In this document: positions 41,441 to 49,842 of the stretch, piece after piece | How positions within the stretch are numbered: the stretch's first letter is position 1 | How the letters are laid out: every line of letters starts with the position of its first letter | Source: SABI01 sp963678555 | Lineage (GTDB): Bacteria; Spirochaetota; Spirochaetia; Sphaerochaetales; Sphaerochaetaceae | Assembly (NCBI GenBank): GCA_963678555.2 | Contig: CAXXJA010000002.1 | Location: 124,001 to 188,000, forward strand | Length of the DNA stretch: 64,000 nt | Direction: 5' to 3' | Position numbers and translations under genes: made by a program | The notes under the pieces: model-generated | The model's database searches: none | What the model saw: the letters and a program-made list of their open reading frames with translations, nothing else | Told to the model about the DNA's origin: nothing

Positions 41441-42334
41441 CTAGGCCTCCTGACTTTTCAGGATACTGCGGACGTAGCCTGTCACGATGATCATGAGAAG
41501 GATGGTCAGCAGAACAGCGAGTGTGCTGGAATAGCCGAAATCCATTCCCTTGTAGGCTTTGACGTAGGAATACACCGGGAGTGTGTGCGTCGAATAGCCC
41601 GGACCTCCTCCTGTCATGATGAGAATGACATCAAGTGAGTTGGCAACCCAGATCGTACGAAGCAGTATCGTCGTGAGGATCACCGGCTTCAGCATGGGTA
41701 CGGTTATACGGAAGAAGCTCTGGGGTTTTGTCGCACCGTCTATCTCAGCCGCTTCATACAGTTCTTCAGGAATCGCCTGAAGACCGGCAAGGAGCATGAT
41801 CGCGAAGAAGGGGAAGCCCTGCCATATCAGGGCAACAATGATCGAGGCCATTGCTGTTGAGCTTTGTGCCAGAAACGGGATGAACTCCCTGATTATTCCT
41901 GCCTTGGAGAGTATCTGATTGATCAGCCCATAGTTGCCGTCATACATCCACCGCCACATGAGTGCAGTGATGACGCTTGGCGTCACCCATGGAATGAGAA
42001 TGAGGGATCGTGCAATCCCCCGTCCGATGAAGTTCCTGTTGAGAAGAAGTGCCGTGGTAAGACCGAGAAGGAACTGAAAGAGGATGATACTCACGATCCA
42101 TACAAAAGTATGTGTAAGAGATGACCAGAACAGCGGGTCGCTGAAGGCAGTCAGATAGTTGTCGAATCCGATGTAACCCACCTCCTGGGGTTTGTACAGG
42201 ATATACTGGGAGAAGCTGTAGGTGATCGTGCGGAACATGGGAAGGAAGATTATTGCTACGGTGATGGCGAGTGCCGGGGTTATCAGCGCATAGGGAAGAA
42301 GATCGGTCTTCTTCTGTAGTGGTGGGTGTCCCAT
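41441..42334 (-). CDS. Sugar ABC transporter permease, MalF type
   Basis: A 297-residue permease with six predicted helices, the first at residues 14-34. The EAA loop AAEIDGATKPQSFFRITVPMLK is near residue 195. SGGGPG-like TGGGPGYSTHTLPVY near 250 is typical of MalF/UgpA-type proteins. CAGGAGA precedes the ATG. A stem-loop separates it from the binding-protein gene. Confidence 0.93.
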   Translation of the reverse strand: MGHPPLQKKTDLLPYALITPALAITVAIIFLPMFRTITYSFSQYILYKPQEVGYIGFDNYLTAFSDPLFWSSLTHTFVWIVSIILFQFLLGLTTALLLNRNFIGRGIARSLILIPWVTPSVITALMWRWMYDGNYGLINQILSKAGIIREFIPFLAQSSTAMASIIVALIWQGFPFFAIMLLAGLQAIPEELYEAAEIDGATKPQSFFRITVPMLKPVILTTILLRTIWVANSLDVILIMTGGGPGYSTHTLPVYSYVKAYKGMDFGYSSTLAVLLTILLMIIVTGYVRSILKSQEA

Positions 42335-42366
42335 GGTCGTCTCCTGTATTGACGTGAACGATCAGG

Positions 42367-42405
42367 GTGGTGTGCAGGGGCCGTATAGGAAACCCTGCGC
42401 ACCAC
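42367..42405 (-). terminator. Intercistronic stem-loop after the binding-protein gene
   Basis: Thirteen-base arms (42367-42379 and 42393-42405) with one G-U pair and a 13-base loop. Such structures between malE- and malF-type genes usually protect the upstream message or lower permease output. There is no T-run. Confidence 0.6.
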
Positions 42406-42412
42406 ATATCGG

Positions 42413-43651
42413 TTATTCAGCGAAATGGTCTTCGATTGCCTGCATCATCTCTTTACTGGTGATCTGACCTTCAAAGGCCTGCTGCATCAGTGCCGGCCAC
42501 AGGGACTCGACAAATTCACTCACTCCCGGATGTGCCGGAAGGACTCCAGCAAAGGGTGCACTGTCAGTGGTAGCCTTCAGGAACCGGTCAGCTTCTTCCG
42601 AGGCATTGCTCTTGTTGATGGAAACCTGTCCGCTTGATTTCTGCCAGAGTGCATTGTTCTCTGCTTCAGCAAGGAATGCTGCCCATTTGAATGCAGCATC
42701 AGGTACTTTTGTTGCTGCAAAGACTGCATTCTCTTCATCACCGAAGGATGTCCATGAACCCATCGTTCCCATCGGAACGGGAGCTGCACTCAGTTTGTCA
42801 CCGAGAACTGCCTCGATATCAGCAGCACTTCCCCTGTGATGGATGGTCATCGCGGTTCTGCCTGATTTCATGTTGGCGATAATTTCCTGAAACCCGTCAC
42901 TCGGGGTAGTGGGAGGGCTTACCTTGTGTTTGCGGTACAGATCGATGAACCACTGATTCGCTGCGATCGCCTCTGGTGTGGTGAGCCCGGAATTGCCGTT
43001 TTCATCAAAGAACTGGGCTCCACTGGAAAGAACAAAGGTTCCCCACCAGTCGTGTCCGCCTCGAGCACCACGGATACCGAATCCATAGACATCGGTTATT
43101 CCGTCACCGTCAGTGTCCCGGGTAAGCTTCTTGGCAACATCAAGGAATTCTTCCCGTGTCTTGGGAACTTCAAGTCCGAGTTCATCGAACATATCTACCC
43201 TGTAGTAGAGATAGAGGATAACCATCTGCAGTGGCATGTAGTACTGCTTTCCATCTGAGTGGCGTGTCAGTTCCCAGATCTTGTCATAGACATCATCCTT
43301 CCCATCCCATTCAGCAATGTAATCATCCAGTGGAAGGAGAGCACCCATTTCTACCAGCTGCGGCTGCCACCACAGTTTCACCTGTGCTACATCTGGTGGA
43401 TAGCCGCCGGCGACCGCGGTGAGAAGTTTCTGGTTGTAGGAATCCCAGCTGATTCTCTCTGCTTCGATCTCTATTCCGGGGTTCTCCGCTTCGAACTTCT
43501 CGATCAGTGGGTTCAAGGCTGTTTCGGGATTGTCGAAGTGATACCAGAATTTTACGACCTGCGTCTCATCGGCCTTCTCCTGTGCACCCTGTGCAAAGAT
43601 GAAGGCTCCAGCTGTCAACAGGATCAAAGTTATTACAATAACTTTTCTCAT
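42413..43651 (-). CDS. Extracellular sugar-binding protein of an ABC transporter
   Basis: A 412-residue family 1 solute-binding protein. The signal peptide ends FIFAQG, a pattern common in spirochaetes. VKFWYHFDNPETALNPLIEKF opens the mature protein; a hinge-bound two-lobe fold follows. DTDGDGITDVYGFGIRG near residue 175 is a conserved binding-protein loop. CAAGGAGG gives a strong start. Sugar specificity cannot be read from the sequence; the neighbouring transketolase halves suggest a sugar entering via a ketose phosphate. Confidence 0.93.
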   Translation of the reverse strand: MRKVIVITLILLTAGAFIFAQGAQEKADETQVVKFWYHFDNPETALNPLIEKFEAENPGIEIEAERISWDSYNQKLLTAVAGGYPPDVAQVKLWWQPQLVEMGALLPLDDYIAEWDGKDDVYDKIWELTRHSDGKQYYMPLQMVILYLYYRVDMFDELGLEVPKTREEFLDVAKKLTRDTDGDGITDVYGFGIRGARGGHDWWGTFVLSSGAQFFDENGNSGLTTPEAIAANQWFIDLYRKHKVSPPTTPSDGFQEIIANMKSGRTAMTIHHRGSAADIEAVLGDKLSAAPVPMGTMGSWTSFGDEENAVFAATKVPDAAFKWAAFLAEAENNALWQKSSGQVSINKSNASEEADRFLKATTDSAPFAGVLPAHPGVSEFVESLWPALMQQAFEGQITSKEMMQAIEDHFAE

Positions 43652-43665
43652 AACGTTCCTCCTTG

Positions 43666-44607
43666 TTATTTTTCCTTCAGGACTTGCCTGACTTGATCTG
43701 CGATATCTTCAGGAGTGAGATGGTACTTGCTGAGGATCTCCTGCGGTTCTCCCGATTCCCCGAAGGTGTCGGCAATACCGACCATCCTCATCGGTGTGGG
43801 TCTGTGCCGTGCCAGAACCTCTGCTACTGCTCCTCCGAGGCCGCCGATAACGGTATGCTCTTCAGCGGTGACCACACATCCGCAGGTTGAAGCACTTGCG
43901 ATGATCGCTTCTTCATCAAGAGGTTTCACGGTGTGGATGTTCAATACCTGAGCTTTGATTCCTTCCCCGTTGAGAGTCTCTGCCGCTTCAAGAGCAAAGG
44001 GAACCATCATGCCCATAGCGACGATGGATACATCGGTCCCCTCCCTGAGGACCTTGGCCTTTCCTACGATAAAGGGTTCATCAGGGTCAGTTACCACCGG
44101 GGTAGCGATTCTGCCGAACCTGAGGTAGACCGGTCCGTCGAGCGCCGCCGCCGCCACAGTTGCATGGTATGCTTCATTGGCGTCACAGGGGACGAGTACA
44201 GTCATTCCCGGAAGTGTCCTCATAAGGGCGACATCCTCGAATGCCTGGTGAGTTGCTCCGTCGGCACCGACGCAGACACCTCCATGACTTGTTGCTATCT
44301 TGACGTTTGCTCCGTTGTAGGCACAGTTGACCCGTATCGCCTGATTCGCCAGAGATGCTGCGAAGATGGCGAAGGTGCTGGTGAAGGGGATGAGTCCGTC
44401 AATGGCCATACCGGCCGCAGTGCCGATCATATCCGACTCCTTGATCCCCATCTGGTAGAAACGTTCGGGATAGGCCTCTGCAAAGGCACCGACCTTTATC
44501 GCATCGGTAAGATCAGCTGTGAGGACGACGACTTTCTCGTTCTGTGCTCCAAGATCAGCAAGAGCATCACCGAACGCTTCCCTCATCGATTTGTTTCCAC
44601 TGTACAT
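43666..44607 (-). CDS. Transketolase, C-terminal subunit
   Basis: A 313-residue subunit with the pyrimidine-binding and C-terminal domains. Landmarks are VVLTADLTDAIKVG near residue 30, GIKESDMIG with the TPP-activating Glu, GADGATHQAFEDVALMR, and TAEEHTVIGGLGGAV near 240. It forms the active site with the N-terminal subunit encoded 3 bases upstream. It is well diverged from the partial paralogue at the window's left end. GAGGAG supports the ATG. Confidence 0.93.
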   Translation of the reverse strand: MYSGNKSMREAFGDALADLGAQNEKVVVLTADLTDAIKVGAFAEAYPERFYQMGIKESDMIGTAAGMAIDGLIPFTSTFAIFAASLANQAIRVNCAYNGANVKIATSHGGVCVGADGATHQAFEDVALMRTLPGMTVLVPCDANEAYHATVAAAALDGPVYLRFGRIATPVVTDPDEPFIVGKAKVLREGTDVSIVAMGMMVPFALEAAETLNGEGIKAQVLNIHTVKPLDEEAIIASASTCGCVVTAEEHTVIGGLGGAVAEVLARHRPTPMRMVGIADTFGESGEPQEILSKYHLTPEDIADQVRQVLKEK

Positions 44608-44610
44608 CTT

Positions 44611-45495
44611 TCACTCCTCATTTCCAGCGATGGGGAAATCGCGGTATCTCGTGTTGGTCCCAATGTGATTCAATGCCTCTTCGGTCTGTTGAGCAGAGGG
44701 TGTAGCCCCATGCCAGGCAGCCTTGCCTTCCATGAAGGGAACTCCCTTGGCCATGATGGTTCGTCCGATGATTGCTGTAGGCTTTCCTTTAGTCTCTGCT
44801 GCTTCCTTAAGCGCATCGAACAGTGATTGAAGATCATGGCCGTCGATTTCAATGACATGCCAGCCGAAGGAGGTCAGTCTTGATCCGAGGGGTTCTATTC
44901 CCATCACCTCCTGCACCGTTCCATCGATCTGAATATTGTTCATATTGATGAAGGCGCAGACGGAATCGAGTCGGTAGTGAGAGGCTGTCATGAAAGATTC
45001 CCAGACCTGTCCCTCTTGCAGTTCACCGTCTCCGAGAACGATATATACACGTCCTTGTGAGGAGCGAGCTCTCATGGAGAGAGCAATCCCGTTTGCCACG
45101 GGAAATCCCTGACCGAGCGGTCCGCTCGACGTTTCAACAAACTCGGGCATCGCCTTATGGGACGGATGGCCCTGAAGACGGGAGCCAAGCTGCCGGTGAG
45201 TGGACAGTTCCTCAAGAGGAAGAAGACCGCTGCGCGCGAGCGAAGCATACCAGATGGCACAGGTGTGACCATTGGAGAGAATGATCCTGTCCCGGTCCGG
45301 GTCCCCGATATTCTCTGTATCATATTCGAATGCCCATCCATACAGCGCTGCCATATATTCAGCAAGAGAGAGGGCTCCTCCGATGTGTCCGCTTCCCGCA
45401 TGAGCGATCATTCTGACCGTATCCCTGCGAAGCTGTTGAGCCAGAGTGGCACATACGTCCAGATCCGGCTTCCCCTGCATTCTTCTCTGTTTCAT
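44611..45495 (-). CDS. Transketolase, N-terminal subunit
   Basis: A 294-residue TPP-binding half. AHAGSGHIGGALS near residue 38, SNGHTCAIWYA, GPLGQGFPVANGIALSMR and GDGELQEGQVWE with the metal-binding GDG...N motif (INMNNIQID) are present. Transfers two-carbon units between sugar phosphates with its partner. Its start overlaps the regulator stop by 4 bases. The presence of a dedicated transketolase, rather than an isomerase or kinase, in a sugar-uptake operon is notable. Confidence 0.93.
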   Translation of the reverse strand: MKQRRMQGKPDLDVCATLAQQLRRDTVRMIAHAGSGHIGGALSLAEYMAALYGWAFEYDTENIGDPDRDRIILSNGHTCAIWYASLARSGLLPLEELSTHRQLGSRLQGHPSHKAMPEFVETSSGPLGQGFPVANGIALSMRARSSQGRVYIVLGDGELQEGQVWESFMTASHYRLDSVCAFINMNNIQIDGTVQEVMGIEPLGSRLTSFGWHVIEIDGHDLQSLFDALKEAAETKGKPTAIIGRTIMAKGVPFMEGKAAWHGATPSAQQTEEALNHIGTNTRYRDFPIAGNEE

Positions 45496-46211
45496 ATTCC
45501 TCCCGATGTGACGGGTTCAGCCAAAGGCTTTGATCCGACCCTTCTATCTCTTGAATTGTTCATATGACGTTTCATGGCTTCTGCAGCCTGCTCAGGATCC
45601 TGCTGCTCTATGGCCTGAACGATTGCCAGATGCTCATTGAGCGAGTGTTTCTTCACGATGGCATATTCCTCTACGAAATCCTTATTCATCGTGATGATCT
45701 CGGGCGTGATAAGCGTTATCAGGGACTCAAGCACGGTGTTTTTCGCTGCCTTGGCGATGGCTAGATGAAACAGGTGGTCTTCTTCGAGTGTCGGGTGTCC
45801 TTCATGGTAGGCTTTCTCAAAGGCGTCATGAGCCTGAACGATACCCTTGATATCCTCATCGGACCCTCGTATCGCCGCAAGACGGGCTGCTTCGATCTCG
45901 AGTGGTTTTCGTGTTTCCATCAGGTCCTCGATCTCGTGGTCTTTGAATCTGAGTATGTTGTTTATGATCGCATCAAGAGTAATCGATCTGATCTGTGAGA
46001 CATAGATTCCTTTTTGCGGAATGATTGTGAGAACGCCATAGTGTTCCAGACGCTGCAGTGCGATACGAACGTATCCACGGGTCGTAGAGAGTTGCTCCGC
46101 GAGGACTCGCTCGGAGGGCATCTTGCTCCCGCTTGTTATGGAACCGTTATGAATCATGTCCTGTATGCTTCGAAGGATTCTATCTACCGACTGTCCTTTC
46201 GATTCAGCCAT
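45492..46211 (-). CDS. FadR-type GntR family regulator, first gene of the operon
   Basis: A 239-residue regulator. The winged helix contains GSKMPSERVLAEQLSTTRGYVRIALQRLE (residues 24-52), and the C-terminal FCD domain from about residue 90 has conserved Glu/Asp/His ligands (DHEIEDLMETRKPLE, HLAIAKAAKN). Effector unknown. It is the first gene of the operon it probably represses; two TGGTTAACCA palindromes lie 18-62 bases upstream. GAAGGGAGA precedes the ATG. Confidence 0.9.
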   Translation of the reverse strand: MAESKGQSVDRILRSIQDMIHNGSITSGSKMPSERVLAEQLSTTRGYVRIALQRLEHYGVLTIIPQKGIYVSQIRSITLDAIINNILRFKDHEIEDLMETRKPLEIEAARLAAIRGSDEDIKGIVQAHDAFEKAYHEGHPTLEEDHLFHLAIAKAAKNTVLESLITLITPEIITMNKDFVEEYAIVKKHSLNEHLAIVQAIEQQDPEQAAEAMKRHMNNSRDRRVGSKPLAEPVTSGGI

Positions 46212-46229
46212 ATACTCTCCCTTCCAAAC

Positions 46230-46239
46230 TGGTTAACCA
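46230..46239. promoter_or_regulatory. Operator 1 of the FadR-type regulator
   Basis: TGGTTAACCA, within the longer palindrome CTGGTTAACCAG (46229-46240), follows the TGGT-N2-ACCA style of FadR-subfamily operators. Identical to operator 2; centres are 34 bases apart. Confidence 0.7.
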
Positions 46240-46263
46240 GCTAGACGATATGTAGTGTACCAT

Positions 46264-46273
46264 TGGTTAACCA
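46264..46273. promoter_or_regulatory. Operator 2 of the FadR-type regulator
   Basis: The second perfect TGGTTAACCA, 52-62 bases before the regulator start. Two identical sites upstream of one operon suggest cooperative binding over the minus-strand promoter. Confidence 0.7.
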
Positions 46274-46951
46274 GTTTGACAAGAGAAACTTTAATCCTAT
46301 TGACAGAGGACATGTTTCGTATATGAACGCCCTGAATATGCAGAGAGAGAGAGGCACAAGCACAGTCAGATGCAGTAGATCCTGTCCAGGCAGGGGATCG
46401 ACCTGTGAAACTACTAAAAACCCTGTTATTTTACTAGCAATGAAAGGTTTTTACTGCTATGAACGATGGAGATGTATGATGGAAATGTACTGAATATACA
46501 GGTGGTGAGTCCAGAATTCCCATAGGGAGATTCTGATCGATATTCAGGAGTGACGTGGGTATACTATATGGAGTAGCCTCCCGGTCTGCACCTCGTGAAC
46601 TCACCCTGCACACGGGGAATAGGACAACCGTAAACCGTATGCGTCTACCGCATGCACATGGAGGTGACTATGCATACGGTACTCATCATCAGTATCGATG
46701 TTCAATAAGACAATCACTCTCTGTGAGCATGTACTTTCAACCACCACCTGTGCTTCGGTCAGACACGGATTACCGGCACGTACCGGTTAGCTGAAAATCA
46801 CGTACGTCTATCTGATGAGACTGGAGACTCAGGATTCCCAGGAGGGGATGGAGTGTCACTGAAAAGGGGCTTCCAGGAATCATATGCACTTTTCCTGTTC
46901 CTTTCTCCTGTGTTACAGTGCAGAAGAAGATAGAAGTGATGGAGATGTGCA
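46274..46951. other. Gene-free region with inverted repeats
   Basis: About 680 bases with no supported gene. Features are the inverted repeat AAAAACC-N23-GGTTTTT (46417-46453) followed by T, a promoter-like TATACT near 46560, and a 9-base inverted repeat ACCGTATGC/GCATACGGT (46634-46642 and 46672-46680) enclosing a smaller stem. It could encode a structured RNA, but no known RNA family is recognisable. Short frames in it lack ribosome sites. Confidence 0.4.
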
Positions 46952-47872
46952 ATGAATGATACGAGAGGTGATAGTGCGGCGGGGTTGATTCAGGTGACGT
47001 TAGCCCACGTTATCTGGGGAGTGCTCCCTCTGTACTGGAGTCTTCTCAATCACGTTTCATCTCTCGAAGTGATGATGAACAGGATGCTGTGGACTGTTCT
47101 ATTCTGTGCATCCTACTTTCTCATGCGCGGAAGAAACCCATTCAGGATCGCACGTGAAATTTTCCGAACGCGCAATGTGTTGTTGCTTATCTCGAGTTCA
47201 CTGCTTATTTCGGTCAACTGGTTTGCTTTTCTGTACACCGTGGCGAGTGGACATGTTCTTCAGGCGAGTATGGCCTACTTCATCTCCCCGCTTCTTCTCG
47301 TTCTGTTTGCCTTCATCTTCTTCAAGGAGCGGATGAGCCGGGTTCAGAGTGCAGCGCTGCTTCTGTGTCTTTCCGGTGTTGCCTATACAACGATCCTCTC
47401 CGGGGTGGTCCCCTATTTCTCACTTCTGATAGCAGCTACCTTCGCAGCCTACACGATCTGCAAGAAGGCCCTTCACCTAGACGGACTACAGGCATTGCTG
47501 ATGGACGGGCTTATCATACTTCCTCTATCACTTTCATATCTCCTCTATCTATTGCTCTCAGGAAACAGTTCGTTCTCTCTCAGTGATCCTCTGACAAATC
47601 TGTTACTTGTGTTCAGCGGGATAGTCACCCTTGTTCCGCTTGCTCTCTACATCAGCGGAAACATGGGTGTACGTGCGATAAGTGTAGGGTTCCTGCAATA
47701 CATACTGCCGATCATGGCATTTCTTCTTGGCGTATTCGTCTTCAGAGAGCCGTTGTTCACACATGATATCATCACATTCTCACTGATTATCACCGGGGTG
47801 GGAATCTACCTGATCTCCCTCGGTAGGAAACCTTCCGCCGTCAGGCCGGCTTCAGCCGAAAAAGATTTCTGA
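46952..47872 (+). CDS. EamA/RarD-type permease
   Basis: A 306-residue protein with ten predicted transmembrane helices arranged as two EamA repeats. The first region, VTLAHVIWGVLPLYWSLLNHV, and VNWFAFLYTVASGHVLQASMAYFISP match the RarD branch, exporters of uncertain substrate. GGAG precedes the ATG. It stands alone, upstream of the winged-helix/MFS operon. The C-terminal tail is short and hydrophilic. Confidence 0.88.
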   Translation: MNDTRGDSAAGLIQVTLAHVIWGVLPLYWSLLNHVSSLEVMMNRMLWTVLFCASYFLMRGRNPFRIAREIFRTRNVLLLISSSLLISVNWFAFLYTVASGHVLQASMAYFISPLLLVLFAFIFFKERMSRVQSAALLLCLSGVAYTTILSGVVPYFSLLIAATFAAYTICKKALHLDGLQALLMDGLIILPLSLSYLLYLLLSGNSSFSLSDPLTNLLLVFSGIVTLVPLALYISGNMGVRAISVGFLQYILPIMAFLLGVFVFREPLFTHDIITFSLIITGVGIYLISLGRKPSAVRPASAEKDF

Positions 47873-47901
47873 TACGAACACGATACATTACAAGACCGGT
47901 A

Positions 47902-47930
47902 TTGATTTTCATCTTACATTACACTAACAT
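47902..47930 (+). promoter_or_regulatory. Promoter of the winged-helix/MFS operon
   Basis: TTGATT (47902-47907) and TAACAT (47925-47930) with a 17-base spacer. Transcription should start near 47937, inside the palindrome listed next. Confidence 0.5.
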
Positions 47931-47934
47931 AAAC

Positions 47935-47951
47935 GTTACAAAGATTGTAAC
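47935..47951. promoter_or_regulatory. Operator palindrome GTTACAA-AGA-TTGTAAC
   Basis: Seven-base perfect arms around AGA, covering the predicted transcription start and ending next to the ribosome-binding GGAG. Related TTACA half-sites lie just upstream (47887 and 47914). It is the expected autoregulatory site for the winged-helix protein encoded next. Confidence 0.6.
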
Positions 47952-47962
47952 GGAGATGAATG

Positions 47963-48535
47963 ATGGAACAGAGAAATGCCAAGAAGATCATTCTGGATAC
48001 CGAAGGGAAGCTGAACATATATTCCTATCCCCTACGCCAGAGAATCCTGAGGACGATGCGCGTGGAGGGGATCCCCCTGACATCAAAGAAGGTCGCTGAT
48101 ATCCTCGGTATTTCGCCCTCAAGTGCCCGTCATCATCTGATCAGACTGCAGGAGATCGGACTTGTTGAGCATGACCACTATGAGATGGTGAACGGGATCA
48201 GAGCAGACTACCTGAGAGTTGTCGACGCGACCGTGTCCATAGGGATACAGATGGATGATGCACTGTATGGAAGAAGGGAACAGACGACGAGGCAGTTGCT
48301 TGCCGATATCGTTCAGAGGTTTTTTTCCTCCGTTCCACGCCTTCGCAGACAAAAGAATGCCGGCTCTGCCTCCTTCAACGGAGATCTCATTACGGGGATC
48401 GTTCATCTTTCTGAAGAAGATGCGAACCAGTTCAATACGCTGGTACGGACATTTCTCGAAGAACACGAACTGAAAGACGGGGAGGGACTGCATGTGTGGG
48501 AGTTCGCCTTCCTCATGTATGAGGCAGAGAGGTAG
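47963..48535 (+). CDS. ArsR-like winged-helix transcriptional regulator
   Basis: A 190-residue regulator. An N-terminal winged helix (YSYPLRQRILRTM; KKVADILGISPSSARHHLIRLQEIGLVE, residues 20-70) resembles ArsR/PadR-like proteins. The C-terminal part (90-190) is helical and not recognised, perhaps an effector or dimer domain. ATG 47963 is favoured over 47960 by spacing from GGAG. It leads an operon with an MFS exporter and a dehydrogenase, suggesting efflux of a compound it senses. Confidence 0.82.
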   Translation: MEQRNAKKIILDTEGKLNIYSYPLRQRILRTMRVEGIPLTSKKVADILGISPSSARHHLIRLQEIGLVEHDHYEMVNGIRADYLRVVDATVSIGIQMDDALYGRREQTTRQLLADIVQRFFSSVPRLRRQKNAGSASFNGDLITGIVHLSEEDANQFNTLVRTFLEEHELKDGEGLHVWEFAFLMYEAER

Positions 48536-48541
48536 CAGCAG

Positions 48542-49825
48542 ATGAGTATGATTCGTTTCGCCTGTATCATGACTCTGAATGCGTTTGCCCTCGGAATAAC
48601 TCTGCCGGTCCTGAATGTTGTTCTCCTTGCAAGAGGGCTGACACTGAGCACACTTGCCCTGTTCATGGCAATCTACAGTGCCGTCATCGTTGTAACGGAA
48701 ATTCCCAGCGGGTATCTGAGTGACAGATTCGGAAGGATTCCAGTCTTCATGACAGCCAAAGTGTGTACAGCAGCCGGCATGGTTCTGGTAGTCTTCACCT
48801 CCTCTGCTGTTCCCCTGTTCATGGCGGCAGTCCTGATGGCCATCGCCCGCTCTTTCTCTTCCGGTTCCTTTGAAGCGGTTGTGATCGACTGGTTCAGGGA
48901 AAGGGAAGGGGAACAGAATCTCCATGTGATTACGACGAATATGTCGGTGTGGGAGACGCTCGGCCTTTCAGCGGGGGCTCTTGCGTCAGGGTTTGCCGCT
49001 CTCCTGTTCGAGCGTATCGGTCTCTTTTCCGACGGGAGGGTAAGCGTGTTCCTCATAAGCGCATGTCTGCAGCTGCTTATCATCTTCTTCATTGCCATCT
49101 GGATGGGAGGGGATTCCCGGAAAGAGCCCGCTCAGGAGATGCAGCCTTCTGCCGGGCAGTTTCTTACATCCCTGAAGAACAGGCAGTTCCTGTCTCTTCT
49201 GATCCTCACCTTTGCTCTCGGTTTCCTTCTCTCTTCCATAGAGAAATACTGGCAGCCGAAGATCATCGGGATAATCCGGGATGAGGATCTAGCCACCGTG
49301 CTGTTCGGAGTCGTATCCTTTATCGGATTCATGACAGCTCTGCTCGGATCGATACTCAGCGGGAAACTTATCAACCGTAACCGTTCCAGGACGGGGATCT
49401 ATCTTGTGCTGCTGCGTCTCCTCCTCGCGGCAAGCCTTCTGGCGCTCGCCGCTTCACGCTCTCCCGTCTCTTTTCTCGTGTTGTATGCATCAGTCTACCT
49501 GTTTGTGGCAATGTCTTCTGTCGCTTCCGGAACGATCATCAATACAGAGAGTCCGCCGGCAATCAGAGCATCTCTTCTCTCAACAGTGTCGTTCTCTCTC
49601 CAGATAGGAGGACTCGTCTCATCCCTCTTTGCCTCAGTCTGGCTTGCAGGAGGAGTGAGATCGATCAGCTCTCTGTGGTCCGTTGCAGCTGCTCTGGTCA
49701 TCGTTTCGCTTATCCCGTTTATCATGCACGAATCGGGAAAATCCGCTTCTGTTCATTACGAGCTGCGCACAAAACCGCTTCTTGACGTTTCTTCCTCATT
49801 TGATGATGATGAGGTTTCAGGATAA
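48542..49825 (+). CDS. Major facilitator superfamily transporter
   Basis: A 427-residue MFS protein with twelve predicted helices. GYLSDRFGRIPVF near residue 60 is the loop 2-3 signature (G-x-x-x-D-R-x-G-R); a cytoplasmic loop divides the halves near residue 200. The closest general type is the drug-efflux or sugar-efflux group; the substrate is unknown. It begins 6 bases after the regulator stop and is followed after 17 bases by a dehydrogenase, forming a three-gene operon. The charged C-terminal tail (residues 400-427) is longer than usual. Confidence 0.9.
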   Translation: MSMIRFACIMTLNAFALGITLPVLNVVLLARGLTLSTLALFMAIYSAVIVVTEIPSGYLSDRFGRIPVFMTAKVCTAAGMVLVVFTSSAVPLFMAAVLMAIARSFSSGSFEAVVIDWFREREGEQNLHVITTNMSVWETLGLSAGALASGFAALLFERIGLFSDGRVSVFLISACLQLLIIFFIAIWMGGDSRKEPAQEMQPSAGQFLTSLKNRQFLSLLILTFALGFLLSSIEKYWQPKIIGIIRDEDLATVLFGVVSFIGFMTALLGSILSGKLINRNRSRTGIYLVLLRLLLAASLLALAASRSPVSFLVLYASVYLFVAMSSVASGTIINTESPPAIRASLLSTVSFSLQIGGLVSSLFASVWLAGGVRSISSLWSVAAALVIVSLIPFIMHESGKSASVHYELRTKPLLDVSSSFDDDEVSG

Positions 49826-49842
49826 CGACAAGGAGTGTGATG

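Noticed and set aside
46555..46794. 79-codon plus-strand frame in the gap before the EamA permease
   Set aside because: No ribosome site, no domain, and it covers inverted repeats better explained as structured sequence.
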